Assembly (NCBI RefSeq): GCF_030161235.1
Contig: NZ_BSPW01000082.1
Location: 1-62,970, forward strand
Direction of reading: 5' to 3'
Origin: Vibrio zhanjiangensis
Lineage (GTDB): Bacteria; Pseudomonadota; Gammaproteobacteria; Enterobacterales; Vibrionaceae
Length of the DNA: 62,970 bases
Shown: one piece after another, positions 16,620 to 25,998 of the stretch
Layout of the letters: each line of letters opens with the position of its first letter
How positions within the stretch are numbered: position 1 is the first letter of the stretch
Program-made: the position numbers and the translations under genes
The notes under the pieces: model-generated
Seen by the model: only the letters and a program-made list of their open reading frames with translations
Told to the model about the DNA's origin: nothing
Database searches by the model: none

Positions 16620-17552
16620 TTAGTAATACAAATAGTAAATGTAGTGAAAAAATAAAGGGGCAGTAAACATCAAACTGTCAATGCGATCTAATATCCCCCC
16701 ATGTCCAGGGATCAATTGGCTGGTATCTTTTAACTTTAGATCACGTTTAACCGATGAAATCACTAAGTCACCAATAAATCCGCTGAAGGCAATAATTGCT
16801 CCTGCTACCAAACCTTGACTTGGGGTGAGTGGAGTTAGATAGGGGGCCGCAAAATAGCTAGATACCATTATAGTCGTGGCACCACCAATGAAACCTTGCC
16901 AAGTTTTATTTGGGCTTACCTTCGGTACTATCTTATTCTTGCCAAAACTTTTACCCCAAATGTATTGACATACATCATTGAACTGAGTGAAAACAAGAAG
17001 GAATAAAAGCATACCAATAGAACCTGCACCTAGTTTTTTACTGGGTAATACGAGTAAGTAAGCCATATGACTCAGGCAAAAAACAGTTAGCATTAGCGCC
17101 CAATGAATGACTCCAGCAGAGCGAATAAACCCTTTAGTTTCGCCAATTATCACAGCGACCATTGGCAGGTATAAAAACATATAAACAGGTATAAAAATGA
17201 TGTACAAACCATACCAGCCAAGAGATATCCAGTAATACTGAATTGGTATAGAGAGATAGGCCCAAAAAATAACTCGACGATCAGCGAGACGTGTAGGGAC
17301 TATTGAAAGAAATTCTTTTAGAGCTAGGAAGCTAAGGAAACCAAAAAACACCAGTCCGTATTTTTGTGGCAAATAGAGAACTACAAATACGGTACCGATC
17401 ATCCACCACCAAGATCGAATGCGCAGCTTTAGCTCACAATAATCTTTGTCTGTGTTATGGCTAGATATAATCAAATAAATAAAGGTACTTATTATTAAAA
17501 AAACTAACACTCCGGCCATCAAGTATAGAGAGTGACTTGGAATACTAGCCAT
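16620..17552 (-). CDS. Phosphatidate cytidylyltransferase (CdsA family)
   Basis: Polytopic membrane protein of 310 residues with about eight hydrophobic segments. The C-terminal CdsA signature is complete: SSVKRDLKLKDTSQLIPGHG and then GILDRIDS, with the Lys-Asp pair and HGG. The enzyme converts phosphatidic acid and CTP to CDP-diacylglycerol, the donor for the CDP-alcohol enzyme encoded upstream. GAGGGG lies six bases before the ATG, and the gene starts inside the 3' end of the upstream gene (8-base overlap). Escherichia coli has a comparable pair, ynbA/ynbB. Confidence 0.9.
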   Translation of the reverse strand: MASIPSHSLYLMAGVLVFLIISTFIYLIISSHNTDKDYCELKLRIRSWWWMIGTVFVVLYLPQKYGLVFFGFLSFLALKEFLSIVPTRLADRRVIFWAYLSIPIQYYWISLGWYGLYIIFIPVYMFLYLPMVAVIIGETKGFIRSAGVIHWALMLTVFCLSHMAYLLVLPSKKLGAGSIGMLLFLLVFTQFNDVCQYIWGKSFGKNKIVPKVSPNKTWQGFIGGATTIMVSSYFAAPYLTPLTPSQGLVAGAIIAFSGFIGDLVISSVKRDLKLKDTSQLIPGHGGILDRIDSLMFTAPLFFHYIYYLYY

Positions 17553-18234
17553 GGTACCCCTCAGTTAGTGAGTCTGATTGTTGGGATTTTACTCGGTAAA
17601 TTGTTTTTAAACGTCTCCAATTGGTGAGTAATGTACCAGCAATAATAGTGGCAAGTGCTACGTCCATGGTGTAGATAAAGTATTCGGTCCATAGAGAGAA
17701 AGACTGACTAACAAGCAGGATGAGAGACGTTATAGTGAGTAAAGCCATTCTATGTTGTTTGGCCATTGGGCCCTCGAAATTTGCAGGGCATCCCATACTA
17801 ACGCCTAATACACGCACATAGGCTGTAAGTATCGAGAGTAAAGCGGCAACCCAAGCGAGAGTCATAGCAAAAGGGCAAACAGCTATAAGCCCTGCAGCAA
17901 GAATAAATATTGGGTCTGCAATTCTATCTGGGACATCATTGAATAGTTCACCTACCGGAGTTAGTTTACCTCCTTCTATGGCAACCATACCATCAAACAA
18001 GTTGCAAATTAGTCTCATTTGAATAGCAATAAGCAGAAATAGCAGCCAAAAAGGAGAAGGATAAAAGTGATAAATGACGGCTACTAAATAGCCCAACGCA
18101 GCAAATACGATGCTCATTAATGAGATCTGATTTGGAGAAATATTTTTTTTAGAAAGCCACTTAGCAATTCTTTTAGTAATCCTAAAGTTTCGGATGCTTA
18201 AGGGACGACGGTTAGTATCGTTTTGATGTTTCAT
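17545..18234 (-). CDS. CDP-alcohol phosphatidyltransferase
   Basis: A 229-residue membrane enzyme with about six helices. The family active-site motif D-x2-DG-x2-AR-x8-G-x3-D-x3-D is recognisable as NLFDGMVAIEGGKLTPVGEL followed by FNDVPDRIAD. The first Asp is replaced by Asn, and AR by AI. From memory, YnbA-like relatives share this Asn version, so the change is probably functional specialisation and not decay. It likely condenses CDP-diacylglycerol with an alcohol phosphate or another alcohol; the acceptor is unknown. First gene of the phospholipid operon. Confidence 0.87.
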   Translation of the reverse strand: MKHQNDTNRRPLSIRNFRITKRIAKWLSKKNISPNQISLMSIVFAALGYLVAVIYHFYPSPFWLLFLLIAIQMRLICNLFDGMVAIEGGKLTPVGELFNDVPDRIADPIFILAAGLIAVCPFAMTLAWVAALLSILTAYVRVLGVSMGCPANFEGPMAKQHRMALLTITSLILLVSQSFSLWTEYFIYTMDVALATIIAGTLLTNWRRLKTIYRVKSQQSDSLTEGYHG

Positions 18235-18506
18235 ATTTCGAAATATCAGATATTTAGGTATTTGATACTATACTCATACCTTAGCCGTTTGTATAGAAAA
18301 TCATTGTTGTATACGGCAGTGTATAATATTTACTGAAGGTTGAGTCTCGATTGTTGATATCATTGCAACTTGGTACATTATCTTATCAAACTTCCCTCGT
18401 AGTGCCGAATATCTTAAATTCACCACTTTTTGGTCTATGTTTTATTCGGCTTTTTAGCCATATCTGTCTATAGTATATTGGATTAGAATGAGGTGCTTTG
18501 TGAAAA

Positions 18507-19172
18507 ATGAAAACGAAGATTCTGGGGTTTTTTATTTGTTTGGTTTTGATGCCATATGCAACATGGGTACAAGCTAGTGATCTGGTTAAAGTTGCTATGG
18601 GAGATATATACAAAGGCTTAACATTAGAGCGTGATCTAAAAATAATATATCAGGCGGCGGGTATTGATGTTGAGTTTATCTATTTACCCAATGAGCGCGC
18701 CATTCAATCTGCTGTATCCGGCAAGTATGATGCGCTTGATCTGCGTATCGATGCACTTGATAAACAAGAAACACTGATACGAATTGATACGCCTTTAGCT
18801 GTGGCTGATATTTATTTGTTTTCTATTAACAATGATTTTTATCAGAGCTTAAATGATATCAAAGATAAAACGCTGGTCTCGATTTTGGGAGCACGTTATT
18901 CAGACATCGCGACGGTGTACAAAAAGCGCCATCTAGTCAAATCGGAAAATCAAGCGGCATTAATGCTCACTACAGACCGAGCAGATCTATGGTTAGCACC
19001 CTATAGAAGTTACCTGAAAGTAAAAGATGAATTTCCTATCATTAAAGTTGCTAGTCCATCGGTTTACAAACAGTATTTGTATCACTATGTTCATGTATCA
19101 AAGTCGCACCTTGTTGCCCCACTTGAAAAGTCTATAAAAGAGTTCAACCAAGCAAGATCGTTTGATCAATAG
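18507..19172 (+). CDS. Periplasmic solute-binding (SBP family 3-like) protein, copy A
   Basis: The 221-residue protein starts with a signal peptide (to about VQA, residue 23) and has the bilobed solute-binding fold of family 3 proteins in a short form without membrane partners. It is a close paralogue of the protein at 21048-21743: shared blocks include YLPNERAIQSAVSGKYDALDLRID, cut here to the first 18 residues as YLPNERAIQSAVSGKYDA, QAALML and HYVHVSKSHLVAPLEKS. About nine residues are missing after the first strand compared with that copy. No permease or ATPase is adjacent, so it may be a sensor input or orphan receptor. It converges on the metallophosphoesterase gene. Confidence 0.78.
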   Translation: MKTKILGFFICLVLMPYATWVQASDLVKVAMGDIYKGLTLERDLKIIYQAAGIDVEFIYLPNERAIQSAVSGKYDALDLRIDALDKQETLIRIDTPLAVADIYLFSINNDFYQSLNDIKDKTLVSILGARYSDIATVYKKRHLVKSENQAALMLTTDRADLWLAPYRSYLKVKDEFPIIKVASPSVYKQYLYHYVHVSKSHLVAPLEKSIKEFNQARSFDQ

Positions 19173-19238
19173 ATTCGTCGTATTGCCCCAAGCGATATGC
19201 TTGAGGCGTTATTGGGGTTTAAGTTGATGGATTTTTAG

Positions 19239-20783
19239 TTATTCAAAATCATTGTGCATTGGTATCGGTGAGCGAAATGATATTGAATTTGCTGGATAAC
19301 GTCGATGACTTACTCCCCAAAGCTGTGTATCACCTGAGTGAGCGCTATAAAGATTCACATCACGGCTTTCTCTGTATCCGTCGACTTGCAGGTTAGGATA
19401 GCCTTCAGGTTTAATGCGTCTCATCCAATCTTGCTCACGGTTCAATTTACTATATTGCCAACGCATATTGGGGTCATTGGCATCGCATTTCGCCAGTTTG
19501 ATTGAGCCACCACTGTAATTGGTGCCATGCCACCAGCAGTAGTTCCAATCCATTTTTGAATGAATCTGCTGAGTTTGTGCAGACCAAAACCAATTTTGTC
19601 TCGGATCTGACATGTTACAACTTACCTGAACCAGTGGGTTGCCAAAAGATGGATTACCATCGTATCCGATACAGCGGTTTGTTCCATTTCTTGTTTGAAT
19701 CGTATAGTAGTGCACATCTTTATAAGAGAATGCTTCACCATTAAAACTGCTATTTTTGCTGGCGTAATTTGGCTGTTCAACGGCAGCGGCATTAGGATAC
19801 CAGATTTCGTCAGTTTTAAGATCTAAAGTGATTTTTCCTTTATAATTCTCAATACCATCATTGTGCTTAAGTTCAACTTCAAGCCATGGACTACCGCTTC
19901 TTAATTTGATGTCAGTATATTGACCAACAGGTTTTTGATCATTTCTTATGGTTGGAGCAACCACTTGAGGTATTTTTCGACCGTTAGGCAAAGTAATATA
20001 TTTCCTGCCTCCCCAACTGTGAGTATGCCCAGTTAACAAAAGTACGACATTATATTCTTGAATAAGATTTAAGAAGCGTTGTCTATCTGGTTCTTTCCAG
20101 TCTCCGTGGTTTGCAGGCATATGAAACATGAGAACAACAGGTTTATTACTATCGCCTACATTTATATCTAAATCATTTTGTAGAAAATCAAGTTGGTTAT
20201 AATTCTTCACATCGCCAAATACTGTTGGACGATCGGAGGAGAACACGCCCGTACCTAACGAGACAAAATGGATACCATTGACATTCCAAGAATATAGCCC
20301 ACCATTTCGTCGATAGTTTAGGCGAGGGCGCTCTCTATCTCGGTCAATGAACTTTACAATGTCGCCAGGTGCAGAGGCACCGCCTGTGGTTTCATCATGA
20401 TTACCAATGGTCTCATAGGCTTTATTTGTAACACCATAGTACTTGATGATGTCCTTCCAAAACCCAAACTCCCAGCCAGTAATACTTTTGTCATGTGCCG
20501 TTTGGGTCATGTCACCACCGACGAGTAAGCCAAATATTGGGTGGGGCGTATTTTGACTGTAGGTGAGCTCTCCAATTATTCCAGCGAGTTTATTAAGGGT
20601 AGGATCATTGATATCTGAACGCTTGGTGTAAAATTGTGGGTCTGCAGTAAATAAGAAACGTGTTTCGGAGTTTGATGCTCTTTGTGCAATATCCATTTGT
20701 TCAGTCGCGTATGAATAAGAACTGTTACTCAAATATGAACAAATTAAAATGCCTAAAAAGTTGGAAATTGTTTTTATTTTCAT
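19239..20783 (-). CDS. Secreted metallophosphoesterase with C-terminal ricin-type domain
   Basis: The 514-residue protein starts with a signal peptide (about 1-26). The calcineurin-like domain (about 40-280) shows its metal sites in order: FTADPQF, LLVGGDMT, TIGNHDE, LMFHMPANHGDW and LLTGHTHSWGG. A linker and about 150 residues with the QxW-style repeats of a ricin-type beta-trefoil follow (RCIGYDGNPSFGNPLVQVSC, DPRQNWFW, DPNMRWQY, TQLWGV), suggesting carbohydrate binding. It probably hydrolyses phosphoesters, perhaps from nucleotides or phospholipids, outside the cell. The gene lies between two paralogous binding-protein genes and is convergent with the first. Confidence 0.86.
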   Translation of the reverse strand: MKIKTISNFLGILICSYLSNSSYSYATEQMDIAQRASNSETRFLFTADPQFYTKRSDINDPTLNKLAGIIGELTYSQNTPHPIFGLLVGGDMTQTAHDKSITGWEFGFWKDIIKYYGVTNKAYETIGNHDETTGGASAPGDIVKFIDRDRERPRLNYRRNGGLYSWNVNGIHFVSLGTGVFSSDRPTVFGDVKNYNQLDFLQNDLDINVGDSNKPVVLMFHMPANHGDWKEPDRQRFLNLIQEYNVVLLLTGHTHSWGGRKYITLPNGRKIPQVVAPTIRNDQKPVGQYTDIKLRSGSPWLEVELKHNDGIENYKGKITLDLKTDEIWYPNAAAVEQPNYASKNSSFNGEAFSYKDVHYYTIQTRNGTNRCIGYDGNPSFGNPLVQVSCNMSDPRQNWFWSAQTQQIHSKMDWNYCWWHGTNYSGGSIKLAKCDANDPNMRWQYSKLNREQDWMRRIKPEGYPNLQVDGYRESRDVNLYSAHSGDTQLWGVSHRRYPANSISFRSPIPMHNDFE

Positions 20784-21047
20784 AGTCTGTCCTTGTTGTT
20801 AAAACTTTAATTATCATAGTTAATAACAACATGAATATTCGTGATAATAACTGACAGCATGATTTATAATTTAATTTAAATTGAAAAAATAATCCTATCA
20901 ATTATAAGTTGCGAAATGCATAGATGATGTGAATTGTTCTTTATCTTTATTTTATATGTTATTTTCGATATTTATCCATAAATTAAATGCTTTTAATTTA
21001 TAGCGCTATAATAGTAGATGATGGTATAGCTAGCGCAGGATATTTTC

Positions 21048-21743
21048 ATGAAAGCTCTAAGCGTTTTGTTAAGCATACTGCTGGTGGTTAACTTGGCCTC
21101 TGCAAAAGAGACTGATGTTATCAATATTGCGATTGGAGAAAGTTATCAGGGCGATTCAAAGATCACGAAATATGGAATGACAGTCGAAGGCATCATTACA
21201 GCGATTTATGAGAATGCTGGCATTCCATACAAAGTAACCTACTTGCCTGATGAGCGAGCAATACAGTCACTGATTACTGGTCAATATGATGCTTTAGACT
21301 TAAGAATCAATCAACTTGCTAAAGAGCCTGAGTTGGTTAGAGTTAACGTCCCGCTAGAGGAGATAAAAGTGCATTTATATGCAAAAGACGGGCGTTATTA
21401 CCAGAGTTTGAGTGATGCTAAGGACAAGATCATTGTTTCAATGCACGGGACTCGATACATTGAAGTGTTGAAGGAATACAAACGTCTTCACCGTGTGCAT
21501 TCGGTCGACCAAGCGGCTTTAATGCTAATGGCTGGTAGGGCTGATGTTTGGCTGGCTCCTTTACAGAGTTATGCTTTTCTTTCAACAACATTTCCCGATA
21601 TAAAAATTGCCAGCCCCCCAGTGTATATTGAGCCTCTGTACCATTACCTCCATATTTCCAAATCACATCTTGTTAAGCCCTTAGAGGCGTCAGCAAAGGA
21701 GTTTGTTCGCCTTCATTCGACACCTTCAGAAAAGCCGGAGTGA
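21048..21743 (+). CDS. Periplasmic solute-binding (SBP family 3-like) protein, copy B
   Basis: A 231-residue protein with a short signal peptide (cleavage near LASAKE). It aligns along its whole length with the protein at 18507-19172: YLPDERAIQSLITGQYDA, DQAALMLMAGRADVWLAPL and HYLHISKSHLVKPLEAS. It keeps the ITKYGMTVEGI segment that the other copy lacks. No transporter genes flank it. The pair probably arose by duplication around the phosphoesterase gene, or that gene was inserted between them. The ligand is unknown. Confidence 0.8.
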   Translation: MKALSVLLSILLVVNLASAKETDVINIAIGESYQGDSKITKYGMTVEGIITAIYENAGIPYKVTYLPDERAIQSLITGQYDALDLRINQLAKEPELVRVNVPLEEIKVHLYAKDGRYYQSLSDAKDKIIVSMHGTRYIEVLKEYKRLHRVHSVDQAALMLMAGRADVWLAPLQSYAFLSTTFPDIKIASPPVYIEPLYHYLHISKSHLVKPLEASAKEFVRLHSTPSEKPE

Positions 21744-21806
21744 TGCTTGTGATATGACGTCAACAACTTAAATGATATTCATGCTTCTTCAAGAGCATAT
21801 GAATTC

Positions 21807-23417
21807 TTAATCTTTATCGTGAGGAGTAGTCAAGGTAAGGCCTTGATGATCCATACAATAACTTTGTTGCACGCCAGAATGATGGGCAAAGGCACAATCA
21901 TGTGTCACTAACAAGAATCCACCTTGATAATCGTTTAATGCGTTTGCCAGTATCGCTTTTGAATCTATGTCTAAATGGTTGTCAGGTTCATCGAGTAGCA
22001 GAAAAGGTTGCTTGGGATGATGACTGACGATCAACATAGCAAGTTTGATTTTTTCACCGCCACTCAATGATTCAGCATATTTGAATACGTCATCCCCTCT
22101 AAAACCCATACCAGCTAATACTGTTCGTGCGCTACATTCACTATTTCCATTTACATGCAAGCAGAAGTTATCTAAAACGGATCGTGTTTGATCAATGATG
22201 GTTAAGTGTTGATCTAAATAACAAAAGCGACTCGTTGTGGATACGTCTCCTTGAGACAAAGACAGTTTGCCTGATAGCGTCTGCAAAAGAGTGGATTTAC
22301 CGCACCCATTTGGGCCTTGGAGATGAATCTTGTCTTTTGAAAAAAGTTGTAGGTTCAGTTGTGCTTTAGTGCCAAAGGCGAGTTGGCCATCGAGGTACAA
22401 CACTCTAGTATTTGATGTTTGCTGGCAGCTAGATACATTGAATGTTTGGCTTTTCCACCTATCTTGCTGTGTTGTCAGTTGCCGCTCTCGACACTGTAAC
22501 TGTGTTTTTTTGATTTGAGAGAGTTTGCTACGATTTGATAAGCTGTTCTCGGCACTTTCTTTCATTTTGTTAAGTAACATTTTGCCTTGGCTGCCCCGTC
22601 GACGTAGCTTATTACTCTTGGCTGCTCGTTGTTGTGCTTTCTCAATATTTCGCTGAGTTTGAGCATCAAGCTGCTTTTTTTGTCGGTTAATATTAACCAA
22701 TTTCTTGTCGATGGATTGTTGCTCAATGTATTTTTGTGACTCATAGAAATCATAATTTCCACCAAAAACCTGCAATCCTGTCGTAGATAGCTGCCATATT
22801 TCTTCGACTTGGTTAAGCAGTTCTCTATCGTGACTAATGAGCAGTATGGCACCTGAGAATACGTTCATTGACTCTATAAGCCATTGTTTAGCAGTATTGT
22901 CTAAATGGTTCGATGGCTCGTCGAGGATAAGTAACTCTGCGCTTTGCCTAAAGCGTTTCCAAAGGGCCAAACGAGTAAATTGTCCTCCACTTAATTCATT
23001 GCATAGGAATGAAGGCTCAGGAGGAAGACCAAGGTTGGCAAGATCTTGCTTCAATTGGGATTCTAGTTCCCAGTCTTGATCTATTATTTCAAACCACTTT
23101 TCTAAACAACTTCCCATTTGAACATGTTTGAGTGCGTTCAATATATGATGCTTTTCCAGATATTCGGCGATGGTTAGGCCGTGTTCTAGTTCAGTTAATC
23201 GCTCTTGTGTGAAGATAGAAAAGTTTGAGGGTGCCGATACCTTTCCGCTGGAAGGGCTTATCTCTCCGGAAAGAATGGCAGAGAGAATGGACTTTCCAAT
23301 GCCGTTACGTCCGATAAGACCAATTCTATGCTTGTCCATAGTACATGAAATGTTGCTGAACAGAGTATCGCCGTTGGCGAATGTATAACCAATATTGTGT
23401 GCGTCAAAAATGGCCAT
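21807..23417 (-). CDS. ABC-F family ATPase
   Basis: Two ABC domains in one soluble protein of 536 residues, without membrane segments. Walker A motifs are GRNGIGKS (36-43) and GPNGCGKS; signatures are LSGGQFTRL and LSGGEKIKL; Walker B/D-loops are LLILDEPSNHLD and LLLDEPDNHLD. They are joined by a basic, Gln/Lys-rich linker. ABC-F proteins act on the ribosome as translation factors or antibiotic-protection factors; which type this is cannot be told. ATG 23417 is chosen because AGGAAG lies six bases upstream; the in-frame ATG at 23459 would add 14 residues. Confidence 0.88.
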   Translation of the reverse strand: MAIFDAHNIGYTFANGDTLFSNISCTMDKHRIGLIGRNGIGKSILSAILSGEISPSSGKVSAPSNFSIFTQERLTELEHGLTIAEYLEKHHILNALKHVQMGSCLEKWFEIIDQDWELESQLKQDLANLGLPPEPSFLCNELSGGQFTRLALWKRFRQSAELLILDEPSNHLDNTAKQWLIESMNVFSGAILLISHDRELLNQVEEIWQLSTTGLQVFGGNYDFYESQKYIEQQSIDKKLVNINRQKKQLDAQTQRNIEKAQQRAAKSNKLRRRGSQGKMLLNKMKESAENSLSNRSKLSQIKKTQLQCRERQLTTQQDRWKSQTFNVSSCQQTSNTRVLYLDGQLAFGTKAQLNLQLFSKDKIHLQGPNGCGKSTLLQTLSGKLSLSQGDVSTTSRFCYLDQHLTIIDQTRSVLDNFCLHVNGNSECSARTVLAGMGFRGDDVFKYAESLSGGEKIKLAMLIVSHHPKQPFLLLDEPDNHLDIDSKAILANALNDYQGGFLLVTHDCAFAHHSGVQQSYCMDHQGLTLTTPHDKD

Positions 23418-23487
23418 AAATAGCTTCCTGTAGAACAGGAACAGTGCACATAGCGACATATATTGATGTTTGTTGTTTGAACGCCAG

Positions 23488-23508
23488 CTGACTGACAGAT
23501 GCAGTCAG
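23488..23508. promoter_or_regulatory. Inverted repeat in the ABC-F/response-regulator divergent region
   Basis: CTGACTG (23488-23494) and CAGTCAG (23502-23508) form a perfect seven-base hairpin with a seven-base loop. It lies 71 bases upstream of the ABC-F start on the minus strand and just upstream of a five-codon reading frame on the plus strand. It could be an operator or leader hairpin. Confidence 0.4.
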
Positions 23509-23540
23509 TAAAACCGTCATAAACAAAAGGAGGTGTATAT

Positions 23541-23558
23541 ATGAGCTACGCCTACTAA
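23541..23558 (+). CDS. Possible five-codon leader peptide (MSYAY)
   Basis: ATG-AGC-TAC-GCC-TAC-TAA follows a perfect Shine-Dalgarno sequence (AAGGAGGT, 23527-23534) at an ideal six-base spacing, far better than those of most genes here. The peptide would be MSYAY. It lies in the divergent region about 210 bases before the response regulator start. It may be a leader peptide sensing translation, or a chance match; no downstream attenuator is evident. Confidence 0.3.
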   Translation: MSYAY

Positions 23559-23766
23559 TTCCTGTAGATCCAATGATGATGTGAAATGGATAACAGGCTT
23601 AGTTGTTCATTGGCGTCACGCTCCGGTATAAATGATGTATGGATTCTAGCCCTGTACGCGGTAAATGGTCAAGAGATGGCAGTTACATTATTGTCAATGT
23701 TACGCAACTGTTCGGAACTAGGACTAAACTCATATTTCAGAAGTATGAAATTGGTATGAGGAAGCG

Positions 23767-25983
23767 ATGGGCGAGCAGGGCAACGATTCTGATGAGTTAC
23801 TGCCTATCATTGAAGATGTGTCTGAAGCGCAAGCACAAACAACACATACTCGATGTTGGCGGTTACTGGTAGTAGATGATGATGAAGAAGTGCATCATGC
23901 GACTCAATTAGCACTGAAAGATCTTATCGTTGAGGAACGTCCTCTGGAGCTTCTTCACGCGTATTCTGCGCAGCAAGCAAAATCTATCCTTTGCGAAGAA
24001 AGTGATATTGGTGTCATTTTACTCGATGTGGTGATGGAAACGGATCAGGCGGGACTTGAACTGGTAGAAGTGATACGTGAAGAGCTAAATTTGAACGCTT
24101 TGCGCATCATCTTGCGTACAGGGCAGCCAGGCTATGCACCTGAAATGGAAACGATACAGCGCTACGATATTAACGACTATCGCACCAAGCCTGAATTGAC
24201 TCGCATTCGTCTGTTTACAATTTTAACCAGTGCCGTACGCGCTTATAACCAAATACGTAGTCAGCAGCTGATGCGCCAAGGGTTGGAGAAGGTTGTTCAA
24301 GCGAGCACAGAGCTTGCTCATTTCTACGGAATGCAAATGTTTGCTGAGGGAGCGGTCAAGCAGATTAGTGCGATTATGCAAATTGAACCGGATGGTTTGA
24401 TCTGTGCTCAAGAAAGTCAAGATGAACAGACGGTCAGTCCCGTGATTATTGCCGCATCAGGTCGATACAGTGGGTTTGTCCAAAATTCTTTGGATTCTCT
24501 CGAGTCAGAACACATTAGAAATTCAATCACTCAATGCTTGGACACAAAAAAGAGTTTGCTAGAACACGGGGTAACGCTCTATTTTTCAACTGAACGAGGA
24601 AGAGGAATTGCAGCTTATGTTGACGTTAGAAGGCCACTTGAAAGCGTAGACAAGCACTTACTCGAAGTGTTTTGTGCTAACCTGTCGGTTGGTTTTGATA
24701 ATGTTATTCTGTACAACCGACTTGAAGAGCAAGCATTCAAAGATCCGCTGCTTGATATACCCAACCTAAATAGCTTGCGCAGATACCAATATACAGGAGT
24801 GTCTGGTGACGACTTTGCGCGTTTCGCACTCATCGATATTGATGATTTCTCGTCGTTTAATGATAGCTTTGGTCATTCAGCTGGTGATAGCCTCCTCGTG
24901 AGCGTATCTAAACGCCTACAAGAAAAGTTTCCGTATTGCTTTTTAGCCCGTGTAGGGAGTGATGTATTTGCGTTGCTTGGCTCGCATCGAGATATTGTGA
25001 GCGACCAGATCTTAGCGTTGTTTGAATCGACTTTTAGCGTTGACGAACAGCCGTTTATGGTCACGGCAAGTGTAGGTTTAGTTGATCTTATCGAACAAGA
25101 TTTTGATTCATCTGAACACTACAACGACGCCCAAGTTGCACTAAAACAGGCCAAGTTGTACCGCAGAGGCGGTGCGATGACTTTCTCAACCGACATGGGG
25201 CAAGATGCCCGCGACCGTATGTATTTACTCGCAGAGTTGAAACAAGCACTCAATGACAACGCTTTGTTTATGACTTTTCAAGCCAAATACAAACTGTCGA
25301 CGATGAAGTTGTCGGGAGTAGAGGCTTTATTACGTTGGAGGAATAAAGAAGGAGTACTCGTTCCTCCCGATCAATTTATTCCGTTAGCTGAACAGTCAGG
25401 ATTGATGGTCAGCATTGGTGCTTTTGTTATTGAGCATTGCTGTATGCAGTTTCAAATGTTAAAGCAAGCTGGGTATGCAAGTTTAACAATGGCGATCAAT
25501 GTCTCTCCGAGACAATTGGAGCAACCAGGCTTTATTAAACAGCTGAGTCAGGCGATGGAGCGTTACAAGATTGATCCTAATACCATCGAGCTGGAAATCA
25601 CAGAGACGGTTGCAGCGAAGAATATTTCTGAACTGTGTAAGGTGTTGAATAAGGTACGCGAGCTTGGTTGCCAGATAGCGATAGACGATTTTGGTACGGG
25701 TTTCTCCTCACTCAGTGTACTGCACAAACTGCCTGTAACACGTTTAAAAATTGATCGTACCTTTGTCGATGGAATGCTGCAAGATGACAGTATTGCCAAG
25801 ATGATAGTCAATTTAGGTCAAACCTTAGGCATGGAGGTGACCGCCGAAGGCATAGAAACGAAAGAACAGCTTGAAAAGTTAAAAGCATTTGGTTGTGAGG
25901 AAGGGCAAGGGTGGTTGTTTGCCAAAGCCATGATCATGGAAGACTTGCTCAACTTTGCTCAAAGTGATGGCAAGACAAAATAA
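23767..25983 (+). CDS. Response regulator with DUF3369, degenerate GGDEF and EAL domains
   Basis: 738 residues. The receiver domain (about 33-150) has an acidic pocket VVDDDEE and phospho-acceptor Asp87 in ILLDVVM. A DUF3369-type region follows (about 170-315), then a GGDEF domain whose signature is GSDVF at about 397-401, so cyclase activity is probably lost. The EAL domain has EALLRW (from 519), ELEITET, DDFGTGFSSL and AEGIET, all consistent with c-di-GMP phosphodiesterase activity. It is followed after 15 bases by a histidine kinase gene, its probable partner. Phosphorylation likely adjusts c-di-GMP breakdown. GAGGAAG lies two bases before the ATG. Confidence 0.92.
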   Translation: MGEQGNDSDELLPIIEDVSEAQAQTTHTRCWRLLVVDDDEEVHHATQLALKDLIVEERPLELLHAYSAQQAKSILCEESDIGVILLDVVMETDQAGLELVEVIREELNLNALRIILRTGQPGYAPEMETIQRYDINDYRTKPELTRIRLFTILTSAVRAYNQIRSQQLMRQGLEKVVQASTELAHFYGMQMFAEGAVKQISAIMQIEPDGLICAQESQDEQTVSPVIIAASGRYSGFVQNSLDSLESEHIRNSITQCLDTKKSLLEHGVTLYFSTERGRGIAAYVDVRRPLESVDKHLLEVFCANLSVGFDNVILYNRLEEQAFKDPLLDIPNLNSLRRYQYTGVSGDDFARFALIDIDDFSSFNDSFGHSAGDSLLVSVSKRLQEKFPYCFLARVGSDVFALLGSHRDIVSDQILALFESTFSVDEQPFMVTASVGLVDLIEQDFDSSEHYNDAQVALKQAKLYRRGGAMTFSTDMGQDARDRMYLLAELKQALNDNALFMTFQAKYKLSTMKLSGVEALLRWRNKEGVLVPPDQFIPLAEQSGLMVSIGAFVIEHCCMQFQMLKQAGYASLTMAINVSPRQLEQPGFIKQLSQAMERYKIDPNTIELEITETVAAKNISELCKVLNKVRELGCQIAIDDFGTGFSSLSVLHKLPVTRLKIDRTFVDGMLQDDSIAKMIVNLGQTLGMEVTAEGIETKEQLEKLKAFGCEEGQGWLFAKAMIMEDLLNFAQSDGKTK

Positions 25984-25998
25984 CCATTGGGTCGTTAC

